Origin: a virus
Strand: one strand, 5' to 3'
Length of the DNA: 22,450 nucleotides
IMG/VR virus record: IMGVR_UViG_3300043399_000303
Coordinates: 1 to 22,450 of that record
The notes under the pieces are model-generated. The model was given only the letters and a program-made list of their open reading frames with translations. It ran no database searches and had not been told where the DNA came from. This document shows positions 1-7,031 of this stretch, piece after piece (the first letter of the stretch is position 1; every line of letters begins with the position of its first letter). The position numbers and the translations under genes are program-made.

Positions 1-989
1 GCCAAGTTCTTGCCTTTGGCTTCAACCTGTATGTCAAACTGATCTGCGAAGCCCAGCACCCACTCGTTCACAGCATGGTTCCAACAGAAGTCGCTGTGAG
101 CACGGAGTTGCTGCTTTTTATAACCTCTAGCAATAAGAGCATCAAGGTCAGGTCTAGTTCTGCTATCATGACCGACCAGAAGATCTTCGCGGCTAGTAGA
201 GAAGTGCATAGCAGGGCGGACGCCGCGCCAAGACTCAATAACCCGCTGAACACGATCGTCCTTGGGGTCAATGTATTCACCTGTTTTGACCCAATGGTGA
301 TGAACGTCCAACACAAGAGCCACATGCTCAGCCACAGCAAGAGTAGAATCAAGCCCATTAGATACCTCGTCGTTTTCGATAGTTATGAGATTTCGTGCCT
401 CTGGGCTAAGTTTCTGCAAGGTACGCAGAAACTTTTCAGCACCGCCTTTGCCCGATAAGTGAACATTGATTTTGAACCCGTGATCGTGCCAACTTTGGCC
501 ATAACCCATCCATCGCGCCATATCGGCATGATATTCAAATTCAAGAATCGATCGTTGAACGATTTCATCCGATTCGCTGGCCAGCACACAAAATTGTCCT
601 GGATGAAAGGACAGTCGGACACCAAGACGCCGAGCAGCATCACCCACTGGCGCAAAGATTCGTTCGCAATGATCTTGAATTTCAGCACGTTGCCACCAAT
701 CAATCCATGAGGGTTCGGTGTAGCCTTGTAGCATTTCGCTACCCAGTCGCACCATGCGCCGCTCAGGAGCCATGGCACCCACACGCTCCACCATCATCAG
801 GGCAGCACGAGCATTGTGGTTCATAATATCCCACTGCCGTTGTTCGGCTTCGTCAGCATGCTCACGCAGCCAGCGCATGGTAGTTGAACGTCCGTTGATA
901 TCACGGTCCTTTGCATTGACTTTCATGCCGCCAGTTTCACTGGGGTCATTGAGCCACTTGCAACAAAAGCCAAAACGAGGTGTATTCAT
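1..989 (-). CDS. uvsE: UV-damage endonuclease UvdE/UvsE, C-terminus cut by window edge
   Basis: Reading the minus strand from ATG at 989 gives an open frame of 329 codons that runs off the window. The family makes an ATP-independent incision 5' of UV photoproducts and other lesions and starts alternative excision repair. The TIM-barrel metal ligands of the family are visible: H129 in SFHPGQF, H177 in INVHLSG, E205 in TIENDE, D228 and H231 in VLDVHHHW, H262 in AMHFS, and E323 in VEAKGK. The N-terminal RFGFCCKWLND also fits. Typical members are about 280-330 residues, so only the tail is missing. No Shine-Dalgarno sequence precedes the ATG; a TTGACA/TACAAT promoter sits so close that the mRNA should start at or near the ATG. 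It lies divergent from the small plus-strand gene at 1039. Confidence 0.93.
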   Translation of the reverse strand, partial: MNTPRFGFCCKWLNDPSETGGMKVNAKDRDINGRSTTMRWLREHADEAEQRQWDIMNHNARAALMMVERVGAMAPERRMVRLGSEMLQGYTEPSWIDWWQRAEIQDHCERIFAPVGDAARRLGVRLSFHPGQFCVLASESDEIVQRSILEFEYHADMARWMGYGQSWHDHGFKINVHLSGKGGAEKFLRTLQKLSPEARNLITIENDEVSNGLDSTLAVAEHVALVLDVHHHWVKTGEYIDPKDDRVQRVIESWRGVRPAMHFSTSREDLLVGHDSRTRPDLDALIARGYKKQQLRAHSDFCWNHAVNEWVLGFADQFDIQVEAKGKNL

Positions 990-995
990 ATTTGT

Positions 996-1024
996 ATTGT
1001 ACAACAATTCGATAAATATGTCAA
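996..1024 (-). promoter_or_regulatory. Sigma70-type promoter of uvsE
   Basis: On the minus strand TTGACA (1024-1019) and TACAAT (1001-996) are separated by exactly 17 bases. Six bases follow the -10 hexamer before the ATG at 989, so the expected +1 is the A of the start codon. The box match is seen in the sequence; use in vivo is inferred. Confidence 0.65.
1011..1018 (+). promoter_or_regulatory. T4-like late promoter motif GATAAATA
   Basis: GATAAATA fits the late promoter consensus of T4-like phages (TATAAATA in T4, NATAAATA in cyanophages). Transcription should start about 6 bases downstream, near 1024, giving a 15-nt leader that holds the AAGAGG-type ribosome site of the gene at 1039. It overlaps the spacer of the opposing uvsE promoter. 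An AT-rich octamer can occur by chance. Confidence 0.4.
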
Positions 1025-1038
1025 GAGGTAAACTTATT

Positions 1039-1356
1039 ATGTACTCACTAATTATCAATTGGCATCTTGGCTGGGAGCGCCCAGAAGAATATCGCAACGA
1101 TCGCCAGTCTTACATACAAAACCCCGAAAGAGCAGCCAAATTCAAAGAACTTGTAGATGCAGGGTTGGTCAGCAATACTTTTGGTCCAAACTGCTATATT
1201 CGTACTCTTGAGGACTCAGCGGAAGTTTGCAATGCTACATGGCAAACATTAGAGGCCGCACAACAATGGTTAGAAATTTGCAAGCCAATCCCGTACATTA
1301 TTGGCATGAAGATTGTTGACGAGTCGGGTACTACTTTAGTTAGCTTTCCTGAGTAA
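1039..1356 (+). CDS. Small hypothetical protein, 105 aa, plus strand
   Basis: I do not recognise this family. The protein starts MYSLIINWHLGWERPEEY and is rich in Trp, Glu and Tyr, with no signal peptide or membrane segment; it looks like a small soluble globular protein. ATG at 1039 is chosen because AAGAGG (1023-1028) lies about 10 bases upstream. An in-frame ATG at 1018 has no ribosome site and overlaps the uvsE -35 box. It is one of only two plus-strand genes in the window. Its 3' end overlaps the convergent amidinotransferase gene by 21 bases. A late-type GATAAATA motif sits just upstream. The frame is clean, but function is unknown. Confidence 0.65.
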   Translation: MYSLIINWHLGWERPEEYRNDRQSYIQNPERAAKFKELVDAGLVSNTFGPNCYIRTLEDSAEVCNATWQTLEAAQQWLEICKPIPYIIGMKIVDESGTTLVSFPE

Positions 1357-2253
1357 ATCCAAAGTCACACAGTGAAATCCACCGCCCAGCGTACGACTGT
1401 GGCGTAATTCCCACGGAATCACTGTGAAATTCCAGCGTTCCAGTGTACGGATTAGATCTGCTTGGTGTCGGTCCACAATAACTGTATGTGGGTCCACACT
1501 GAGCATGTTCATAGCAATCCATTTTGATGCATAAGGATACTCGTGAAATCCTTGTGCTACCACATCATCCACCCAAATCTTGTCCCAGGTTTTGAACACT
1601 TGTGGCACAGATTCTGGCTTGACTCTAGCAGCATTGAGCATGACCAGTCCTTCGCGCAGGGCAACAATGGTTGAATCGATGTGTACTCCTGCGTAGAAAT
1701 TACACAGCTCAATATCAACTTCGGGCAGTTGATCGCACAACCATTCATAAGCAGCACGATTTCCTGATGCTGATTCTAAAAACAACATCTTGTCGTTGAG
1801 ACGCAGCACATTGGCAGCATCCAGCGTCATGCCTGCATTGCGAGGCATTTCAATAATGCGGTCTGCTTGCTGTAGTACGTCCATGTAGCATTGCGCTTCC
1901 ATGTCTCTACAGGGATACATCATAGCAGGATCCACAATGGTACTGCCATACACAATGAATCTATCTCTGGGGCAGTAATTGTACATGCCATCGTGTACTT
2001 GGAAGTTGAGTGGATCTGGGCGTACAACTTCTACGCCTAAGCTCATCAGGGTCGTTGCTAGACCATCCAAGTCCTCATTGGCCTCATCAATAATCCACTG
2101 CGGCACAGGGCCTGTGGGCACAGGAGTTTCTTTCCAAGTGGTCTTTTTGCCTTCTAACTTAAACACTGGATCGTTTGTTGGCCAATTAGCATGGGTTGCA
2201 TCGCCGACAATAATGCGCTTGAGCGGGTCCCACTCGTTAAAACTTGATATCAT
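1336..2253 (-). CDS. Amidinotransferase (glycine/inosamine amidinotransferase family)
   Basis: The family moves the amidino group of arginine to an amine acceptor through a cysteine adduct (glycine in creatine synthesis, inosamines in streptomycin synthesis). The 305-residue protein starts MISSFNEWDPLKRIIVGDA, the usual N-terminal signature. The catalytic set of human AGAT is matched: D97 in CPRDRFIVYG, D145 in MTLDAANVLRL, H191 and D193 in AGVHIDST, and the nucleophile C295 in TLGGGFHCVT. It is shorter than AGAT (about 390-420). ATG at 2253 overlaps the stop of the upstream oxygenase-like gene as ATGA, indicating translational coupling; the longer frame to 2331 lies inside that gene. The acceptor substrate cannot be read from the sequence, so glycine is not assumed. 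Confidence 0.9.
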   Translation of the reverse strand: MISSFNEWDPLKRIIVGDATHANWPTNDPVFKLEGKKTTWKETPVPTGPVPQWIIDEANEDLDGLATTLMSLGVEVVRPDPLNFQVHDGMYNYCPRDRFIVYGSTIVDPAMMYPCRDMEAQCYMDVLQQADRIIEMPRNAGMTLDAANVLRLNDKMLFLESASGNRAAYEWLCDQLPEVDIELCNFYAGVHIDSTIVALREGLVMLNAARVKPESVPQVFKTWDKIWVDDVVAQGFHEYPYASKWIAMNMLSVDPHTVIVDRHQADLIRTLERWNFTVIPWELRHSRTLGGGFHCVTLDLLRKAN

Positions 2254-2768
2254 AAGTGCCCGGTGATTTGTAATGTGTAGCGGTCTTCTAGACCAATGTT
2301 TGCTGCCATGTGCGGTGTGCTGTAAACCCATTCCACAGTGTCGCCTGCACGCCAGTTCACATATGGCTTGCTGTTGGCTTCTAGATAGTGTCCTGGTTTC
2401 CAGTCTTCCAATAGCAACAGGGCACGTCTAATGGTGTGTTCGCGCCCTTGAAGGTTGAATATTTCAATATAACGCTTGTACAGATCTGAATGCACTGGCA
2501 TCACAGTACCTGTGGGCATGCGATAAAACGCAAGCCCAATGTCTTTCCAACCACGTTCTGTATAGATGTTGATAAAACTATCGGTCCATGCAGGTAATCT
2601 GTGGCGCATGTCAGCAAGGTCACCGCAGATTTTGGTGTGATACCCTTGCCTAAGCCATAGTGCCACAGTCTCTGGATCGTTGAACGGTTCGTTGATGTAG
2701 TCCAGGGTTTTGAACTCGTCATCCCAGAACCGTTCAATGTGATACTCAACGACCGCGGGTGTTGCCAT
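2250..2768 (-). CDS. 2OG-Fe(II) oxygenase / aspartyl hydroxylase-like protein
   Basis: A 172-residue protein with the features of a double-stranded beta-helix oxygenase: an H-x-D pair (H93-S-D95 in MPVHSDLYKRY), a distal His (H153 in STPHMAANIG) and a following Arg (R163 in DRYTLQITG) where 2-oxoglutarate would be bound. Such enzymes hydroxylate peptides, nucleotides or small molecules. The upstream dehydrogenase overlaps its start by 23 bases, and its stop overlaps the amidinotransferase start by four bases. The frame extends to a TTG at 2777, but ATG at 2768 is preferred; neither has a strong ribosome site. The fold and motif assignment is by eye. A cupin-like enzyme without 2OG dependence is the main alternative. 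Confidence 0.7.
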   Translation of the reverse strand: MATPAVVEYHIERFWDDEFKTLDYINEPFNDPETVALWLRQGYHTKICGDLADMRHRLPAWTDSFINIYTERGWKDIGLAFYRMPTGTVMPVHSDLYKRYIEIFNLQGREHTIRRALLLLEDWKPGHYLEANSKPYVNWRAGDTVEWVYSTPHMAANIGLEDRYTLQITGHL

Positions 2769-3984
2769 AGTGGACAACTTTTACATCCTGAGTTGAGGAC
2801 AGTTTGCGCCATGGATCAACTATCACAGATCCTGGTCGAATATCGCAGTAGGCTTGTGTGTCTTTCTGTTCGCCGGTGTACTCATAAGTGATCTTGCGGT
2901 TGTGTGCCCACAGGAACACAGCAGGATGTTTGACTTCTTTGACAACTTCTTCCATGTTGTCCGCCAGCGGATCAACATACACAACAGGCATGCCGGCTTC
3001 TTTGACATAGTGACCAACTAATGTTGAATAGCTGCCGATACAGTATTCAACGTCGGGCTTGTAGGCTTTGCCGTGAATGACAATCGGCAGTCCTGCGGCC
3101 CGGCTCTGTTCAACCAAGAACAGCGCCAAGTTCTTGGCCTGGATTTCGCGAGCATGCATGATAGTGTCAAACAAATCATAGCCTACATCATAGTGCTCAG
3201 CCAACCAACGCAGAGCAATGTTGTCGCGTGGGTGGCAAGCACCTGCATCGCCCATGCCTGCGGTCATGTACTTGGGCCCTTGCAAGCGCATGGTGCTACG
3301 TGCTAATGCATTGGTAACAACGTCAACGTTGATGTTGCCAATCTTCATAGCGAAGTCTTGGATCATGTTGACAATACCAACCTTGGCACTGATGTAGGTG
3401 TTGTAGAAGATCTTGATAGCTTCGCACTCGTCCCAGGTGCCAATTTCATAGCGTGGGTCGTTGTTCATGATGGTCTTGTACAGTTCAATCAGCTCGCCAG
3501 CAACACCGGTAAGATCGCCATCTTCGGTACCAATAATAACCATCTCAGGATTGGCCATGTCCCACTTCACTGAGCCCATGGCAATAAGGTAAGGGTTGTA
3601 CAAGAACTGATGCTTGTTGTCCAGCAATGGCACAAACTTGGCACGAGTAGTACCGGGTAGAACTGTGGAGATTAACACAACCTTTTTGCTGGTCTTTGCA
3701 TGTTGATTGACTTTGGTGATTGCGTCGATTACAGCGTCGTGACCAAAGTCTCGGGGTTCCATGTGGCTCGAGGGCACAGATCCGTCGTACCCTTCAGCGT
3801 GTGGTGTTGGTACAGCAATAAAAATCCAGTCGCTTTCGTTGACTAGTTCGTCAATGTCGCAGACCTTTACTGAGTCGCTTTTGCGTGGGTAGATATCATA
3901 ACCACGAACTTCGTGCTTCTCTGCCATGACTTCAGCGCAGTCAAGGCCAAGCTTACCGATACCAATAAAACCAATTTTTTCCAT
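2746..3984 (-). CDS. UDP-glucose/GDP-mannose-type nucleotide-sugar dehydrogenase
   Basis: The family oxidises the C6 hydroxymethyl of an NDP-sugar to a carboxylate in two NAD+-dependent steps. The 412-residue protein has an N-terminal Rossmann motif G8-I-G10-K-L-G13, then FIAVPTP (residues 55-61), VLISTVLPGTTR (103-114), the EAIKIFYN segment with K191, the catalytic thiol C250 in GACHPRDN (classical GGSCFPKD), and a C-terminal GKAYKPDVE (305-313). ATG at 3984 is preceded by AAAGGA nine bases upstream; the frame extends to 4014 without a better start. It follows the glycosyltransferase gene after a 105-base gap and overlaps the oxygenase-like gene. The exact sugar is not determinable. NDP-uronate formation for glycan synthesis is the likely role. 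Confidence 0.9.
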   Translation of the reverse strand: MEKIGFIGIGKLGLDCAEVMAEKHEVRGYDIYPRKSDSVKVCDIDELVNESDWIFIAVPTPHAEGYDGSVPSSHMEPRDFGHDAVIDAITKVNQHAKTSKKVVLISTVLPGTTRAKFVPLLDNKHQFLYNPYLIAMGSVKWDMANPEMVIIGTEDGDLTGVAGELIELYKTIMNNDPRYEIGTWDECEAIKIFYNTYISAKVGIVNMIQDFAMKIGNINVDVVTNALARSTMRLQGPKYMTAGMGDAGACHPRDNIALRWLAEHYDVGYDLFDTIMHAREIQAKNLALFLVEQSRAAGLPIVIHGKAYKPDVEYCIGSYSTLVGHYVKEAGMPVVYVDPLADNMEEVVKEVKHPAVFLWAHNRKITYEYTGEQKDTQAYCDIRPGSVIVDPWRKLSSTQDVKVVHYGNTRGR

Positions 3985-4005
3985 GTGTGATTTTCCTTTA
4001 GATAG

Positions 4006-4011
4006 ATTATA
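4006..4011 (-). promoter_or_regulatory. Possible -10 box TATAAT before the sugar dehydrogenase
   Basis: A perfect TATAAT lies in the 105-base gap between the glycosyltransferase and dehydrogenase genes. It would start transcription near 3999 and give a 15-nt leader containing AAAGGA. No recognisable -35 hexamer occurs at 16-18 bases, so an activator would be required, or this is chance in AT-rich DNA. Confidence 0.3.
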
Positions 4012-4089
4012 CAATCATTTAGACAGTCTTTGCGACCATGATACTATAATTTATCGTGGGTATCGGTACAGCGCCAAAATTCTAGTCAG

Positions 4090-4938
4090 TCAACGCAGAG
4101 TTTTAAAACGTTCAAAAACTGCTTCGTAGTTATTGACTACATCAGCAGCAAAGTCAAAACTCAACATGTTCATCTGTGGATTTTTATCGCTGACAACGTT
4201 GAACCCTTGGGGGAATTCGTTGTGTGTTGCTTGTTCTAATTTTTTAAATTCAAAACGACGTTGTTCTACTAGATCAACTGCATCGCTTTGTGCCAACGCC
4301 CAGTTGCCCAATACTTCGTATTCACTGAACCATTTTACATTGGCCACATAGTCCCAGGGGGTGTATTCAATCATGGCGTCAAACGCATCCATGGCATGAC
4401 GTTGTTCTGTTATGCGCTTTAAGCTGTCCCAGTTTGTTTTGAGTACAGGCATCATGTCGCACACAAAGCAATGCGGGGTTTGACGCTCTAGCCCTGTTAT
4501 AGCACGGAATCCCTCATAGTAACCCGGAGCATGACTAGTGTTGGGAAGATTCCATAGTTGCAATTTTCCATCTTTGAAATAATTGTAGGGCTGTGTACAG
4601 AAAGTGTCAGCATCGTGCAAGAACAAAAGGTCATAGTCTAAGATGTCGATCATGGCCAATTTTATAGCCTGTTGAAACAACCACTGCCCTCGATAGTCAC
4701 CGGGCAGGTTCCAGTTGTTTACCTGCGGTCTTTGGTCCACAACTTCTTGATCAGTGAGATAAACAAACGTGCTGGTGTCAATGCCGTACTTGCGGAACAC
4801 TGCATCTAAACGTTCACCATTGAGTGGAGAGATAATGTACGTTTTGTCAAACGGTTGTAGGTAATGATCAAATTGTAGTGTTAGGCAGGCATTACCAATG
4901 CGGTGTGCGCCCACAGGCATTATTCTTGCAGTTCTCAA
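4090..4938 (-). CDS. DUF6492-like glycosyltransferase (GT-A type)
   Basis: The roughly 282-residue protein resembles DUF6492 glycosyltransferase-like proteins: an early strand-rich region, the YRGQWLFQQAIKLA helix (residues 82-95), and a DxD-type metal/nucleotide-sugar site D109-A-D111 in LFLHDADTF. A GT-A fold transferase using an NDP-sugar is inferred. The frame opens with TTG at 4938, preceded by GGGGA six bases upstream. The first ATG, six codons in (4920), has a weaker site, so TTG is chosen with reservation. It lies 20 bases after the unknown gene 4959-5321 and before the sugar dehydrogenase. This suggests a glycan-modifying role for the cassette, perhaps on host surface glycan or a phage component. 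Confidence 0.72.
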   Translation of the reverse strand: MRTARIMPVGAHRIGNACLTLQFDHYLQPFDKTYIISPLNGERLDAVFRKYGIDTSTFVYLTDQEVVDQRPQVNNWNLPGDYRGQWLFQQAIKLAMIDILDYDLLFLHDADTFCTQPYNYFKDGKLQLWNLPNTSHAPGYYEGFRAITGLERQTPHCFVCDMMPVLKTNWDSLKRITEQRHAMDAFDAMIEYTPWDYVANVKWFSEYEVLGNWALAQSDAVDLVEQRRFEFKKLEQATHNEFPQGFNVVSDKNPQMNMLSFDFAADVVNNYEAVFERFKTLR

Positions 4939-4947
4939 AGCTGTTCC

Positions 4948-4974
4948 CCGGTAAAATCTTATTTACCGGTTTTT
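4948..4974. repeat. Inverted repeat at the junction before the glycosyltransferase start
   Basis: CCGGTAAA (4948-4955) and TTTACCGG (4962-4969) form a perfect 8-bp stem with a 6-nt loop. On the plus strand it is followed by five T, which resembles an intrinsic terminator, but no plus-strand gene lies nearby upstream. On the minus strand it contains the stop codon of the 4959-5321 gene, and its outer arm abuts the GGGGA ribosome site of the glycosyltransferase. It could block antisense transcription or modulate translation. Confidence 0.55.
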
Positions 4975-5321
4975 ACCAAGGTGCCGTCCCAGCTCTCAGG
5001 TGGCGGGTTTTCTTTGAACTCTTTGATGCGTTCCAACAAGTTATCATAAAAACTATCAAGTTCGCCTGCCCACTTGCCCCTGAGTGTTTCAGTGATTGCT
5101 TGCTCACAGTATTCCCACTCTCGCTGTTTGAAGTATTTGATTACGTTGTGATGCAAATCTTGATAGTGTGCAACCAGCGGAAACTCTTGCAAAGGTATCT
5201 TTTCTACCAAGCAATATGCAGTGACCGGCAGCATGTCAGGAGGTCTGCGCACAGTGTCAAGTTCCAGTACAGTATAACTGTCAGGTAATTGTTGAGCGGT
5301 GTCTCCAAATATAATGTGCAT
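4959..5321 (-). CDS. Hypothetical protein, 120 aa
   Basis: I do not recognise this protein. It begins MHIIFGDTAQQLPDSYTVLE, has a hydrophilic helical C-terminal half rich in Glu and Lys, and carries no signal peptide or membrane segment. ATG at 5321 is preceded by AAAAGGA at good spacing. It is divergent from the plus-strand metallophosphoesterase, with only 21 bases between the two start codons, and is the first gene of the minus-strand run leading to the glycosyltransferase. Its position suggests an accessory role in that cassette, which is inference only. Confidence 0.7.
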   Translation of the reverse strand: MHIIFGDTAQQLPDSYTVLELDTVRRPPDMLPVTAYCLVEKIPLQEFPLVAHYQDLHHNVIKYFKQREWEYCEQAITETLRGKWAGELDSFYDNLLERIKEFKENPPPESWDGTLVKTGK

Positions 5322-5342
5322 ATCAAATCCTTTTAAATATGT

Positions 5343-6134
5343 ATGATGAGTTTTACGTTTGACTTAATTTCTGATTTACACACCGATACTTGGGAAACCA
5401 ATAATTGGGAAGACATGGCCACTAGCCCTGTGTGCGTTGTTGCTGGTGATGTTAGCTCTGATCGTGCTCAAGTAGTAGACACGTTGCGTCGACTTGGCAA
5501 AGCATACCAGGCAGTGTTCTACATTGATGGCAACGACGAGCACCAGCCATATCTACATAACCTGGGATATAGCTATGCTGACCTTGTGAGCAAGATCAAC
5601 AAAATACCCAACGTGGTTTACTTGCAAGACAACGTGGTTGTAGTAGATGGTGTAGCTATATTGGGCACCAACGGGTGGTGGGGGTTTGATTTTGACCTAA
5701 GCGTAGACGGACCGAGTTCAGCTGAGTGGTACCAGGAAAAATTTAACTTGACCAACGACGCAGTCAAGGCCATTGCCAAAATGGCCACCAATGACACCAT
5801 GTATCTAATAAACTCAGTCAAACGCCTACAGACCCACCCCGAAGTAGAACGAATTGTAATTGTTACTCACACTGTGCCCGAAGCAGAGCTAATTGAACAT
5901 GATATTGCGCTAGAGGGACACTTGAAGTTCAACACCATGGGCAACAGATACATGAATCAAGTGCTGGATGTTGATTACAAAGAAAAAATCCACACATGGT
6001 GCTTTGGGCACTATCACGGGGGTGTGGATCAAATCCACAACGGTATCAGATATGTCAACAACTGTAGAGGTAGAGGTGATTCACCGTACCAGCAGTACGT
6101 ATATCACCCCCGACGCATTGTAATTGATTACTGA
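5343..6134 (+). CDS. Calcineurin-like metallophosphoesterase
   Basis: The 263-residue protein has the ordered metal-binding motifs of the family: D11-L-H13 in ISDLHTD, G35-D36 in VAGDVSSD, GNDEH (63-67) in place of the commoner GNHE, H176 in IVTHT, and G222-H223-Y-H225 in FGHYHGG. These enzymes hydrolyse phosphomono- or diesters with two metal ions; nucleic acid, nucleotide and protein substrates all occur, so the target is open. The double ATG at 5343 is taken as the start; no clear ribosome site is seen. A TATAAT at 5310-5315, inside the divergent gene, could serve as a -10 box but has a poor -35. The last 7 bases overlap the end of convergent clpS. It is one of the two plus-strand genes here. 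Confidence 0.9.
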   Translation: MMSFTFDLISDLHTDTWETNNWEDMATSPVCVVAGDVSSDRAQVVDTLRRLGKAYQAVFYIDGNDEHQPYLHNLGYSYADLVSKINKIPNVVYLQDNVVVVDGVAILGTNGWWGFDFDLSVDGPSSAEWYQEKFNLTNDAVKAIAKMATNDTMYLINSVKRLQTHPEVERIVIVTHTVPEAELIEHDIALEGHLKFNTMGNRYMNQVLDVDYKEKIHTWCFGHYHGGVDQIHNGIRYVNNCRGRGDSPYQQYVYHPRRIVIDY

Positions 6135-6439
6135 ACCGAATCAGGTTCAAGCTTGATTTGCAAAGGATAGCTTTGGGCACGAGCACTGACTGTGACCTCG
6201 ATGCCTTTTTGCTCAGCAATTTCATAGGGCAGAACTGCAACCACAGCTGATCCAGCTTCGTGAATGTCTTGTGTAATAGTAAACGCAGTTTCTTCGTTGT
6301 AATTGAAAAACTCTACCAAGCTGTCAATCACAAACTCCATGGTAGTTTGGTTATCGTTTAGATAGATCACTTTGAACATTGGAGGCTCTTTTACCGCCTC
6401 GTTAATCTTGGTTCGTGAACTAGTTTCAGATTGTGCCAT
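6128..6439 (-). CDS. clpS: ClpS-like N-degron adaptor
   Basis: ClpS binds proteins with bulky N-terminal residues and hands them to the ClpA or ClpC unfoldase. The 103-residue protein has the full core: PPMFKVIYLNDN (19-30), the TMEF helix start (33-36), H60 in DIHEAG, and a C-terminal YPLQIKLE (91-98). Ligand residues corresponding to E. coli N34, D35, M40 and H66 are present as N28, D29, M34 and H60, while D36 is Asn here. ATG at 6439 has AGGAG at good spacing. The N-terminal extension of about 18 residues is hydrophilic, as in bacterial ClpS. It lies 76 bases downstream of hsp20. No ClpA or ClpP gene is in the window, so it would act on host machinery. Confidence 0.92.
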   Translation of the reverse strand: MAQSETSSRTKINEAVKEPPMFKVIYLNDNQTTMEFVIDSLVEFFNYNEETAFTITQDIHEAGSAVVAVLPYEIAEQKGIEVTVSARAQSYPLQIKLEPDSVQ

Positions 6440-6475
6440 TTTTGCTCCTGCAAGGCTTGTTAAAAATTGTTTCAG

Positions 6476-6499
6476 CAGTGGCAGGATGCCCTGCCACTG
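6476..6499. repeat. Perfect 10-bp inverted repeat in the hsp20-clpS gap
   Basis: CAGTGGCAGG and CCTGCCACTG flank a 4-base loop. No T-run follows directly on either strand, so it is not a classical terminator. If transcription starts near 6503 from the TATAAT at 6515-6510, the hairpin sits about 4 bases from the 5' end of the clpS message, where it could stabilise the RNA. The CCTGC of its 3' arm could also pair with GCAGG in the clpS ribosome site. Confidence 0.7.
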
Positions 6500-6509
6500 T
6501 ATTTACACT

Positions 6510-6538
6510 ATTATATCAGTTTTGATAGGTGATAGCAA
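6510..6538 (-). promoter_or_regulatory. Candidate promoter of clpS
   Basis: TTGCTA (6538-6533) and TATAAT (6515-6510) are separated by 17 bases on the minus strand, across the end of hsp20. The -10 is perfect and the -35 matches 4 of 6. The leader would be about 64 nt and begin with the hairpin at 6499-6476. Confidence 0.5.
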
Positions 6539-6962
6539 TAGCCTTAGGCTTGGCTTCTTCAGGAACTTCACGTTCCAAATACACGCTCAAAATGCCATTG
6601 CGAATACTAGCACTCTTGACTTCGACGTGCTCAGCTAGTGTAAATGTGTGACGGAAGTCACGGCTGCTGATTCCACGATGCAGGTATTCGTGGGCAGCAT
6701 CTTCTTCGGTTTTGCGAGCACCAGTGATAGACAACACACGTTTGTCTAAATTGATGTCGATTTCGCCTTCTGCAAATCCGGCCACGGCCACTTCGATCGT
6801 AACTGTGTTTTCACCAGTTTTGATTACGTTGTGTGGAGGATAGTTAGAGTTGCTTTGCTGCGATGTTACTCGCATGAGTTCATCAAACATTGAATCAAAG
6901 CCAATTCCAAACTTGTGCAGTTGGGGGATATCGAAACTACGAAGAGTGAGAGTTTTTGTCAT
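6516..6962 (-). CDS. Small heat shock protein Hsp20/IbpA-type chaperone
   Basis: The 148-residue protein has an N-terminal FDSMFDEL segment typical of IbpA-like proteins, then an alpha-crystallin domain (about 42-135) with NVIKTGENTVTIEVAVAGFA, ITGARK and the closing IRNGILSVYLERE strand, and a C-terminal tail AIAITYQN resembling the I-x-I oligomerisation motif. Such chaperones hold unfolded proteins without ATP. Hsp20 genes are a recurring feature of aquatic T4-like phages. ATG at 6962 has AAGGAG seven bases upstream. A late-type AATAAATA motif lies at 7031-7024, and a hairpin at 7019-6996 sits in the leader. Confidence 0.93.
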   Translation of the reverse strand: MTKTLTLRSFDIPQLHKFGIGFDSMFDELMRVTSQQSNSNYPPHNVIKTGENTVTIEVAVAGFAEGEIDINLDKRVLSITGARKTEEDAAHEYLHRGISSRDFRHTFTLAEHVEVKSASIRNGILSVYLEREVPEEAKPKAIAITYQN

Positions 6963-6995
6963 GTTAATCTCCTTTTAAAGCAAGTATGACATTAA

Positions 6996-7019
6996 TGTAG
7001 CCCGACCATCGGCGCTACA
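6996..7019. repeat. Stem-loop in the hsp20 leader
   Basis: TGTAGC and GCTACA form the base, with CCGA/TCGG above and a one-base bulge. It falls between the end of gene 7030-7281 and the hsp20 ribosome site. It is not followed by a T-run on the minus strand, so a terminator is unlikely there. If the late-type motif at 7031-7024 is used, the RNA would begin within about a base of this stem. Confidence 0.55.
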
Positions 7020-7023
7020 TTGT

Positions 7024-7031
7024 TATTTATT
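7024..7031 (-). promoter_or_regulatory. T4-like late promoter motif AATAAATA before hsp20
   Basis: On the minus strand AATAAATA fits the NATAAATA late motif known from T4-like cyanophages. The predicted start is near 7018, giving a leader of about 56 nt. A TATAAT (7034-7029) overlaps it and could act as a sigma70 -10, but no good -35 is seen. Confidence 0.4.

Noticed and set aside
754-1038. Upstream extension of the small plus-strand gene to 754
   Set aside because: It runs antisense through the well-supported uvsE gene; the ribosome site supports a start at 1039.
4065-4093. TTGACT over the stop of the glycosyltransferase gene as a promoter
   Set aside because: At 16-18 bases there is no acceptable -10 (best TGTACC), unlike the two accepted cases.
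5529-5543. GNDEH in the metallophosphoesterase as an inactivated site
   Set aside because: Asp at that His position may be tolerated in the superfamily and all other metal ligands are intact, so loss of activity is not supported.
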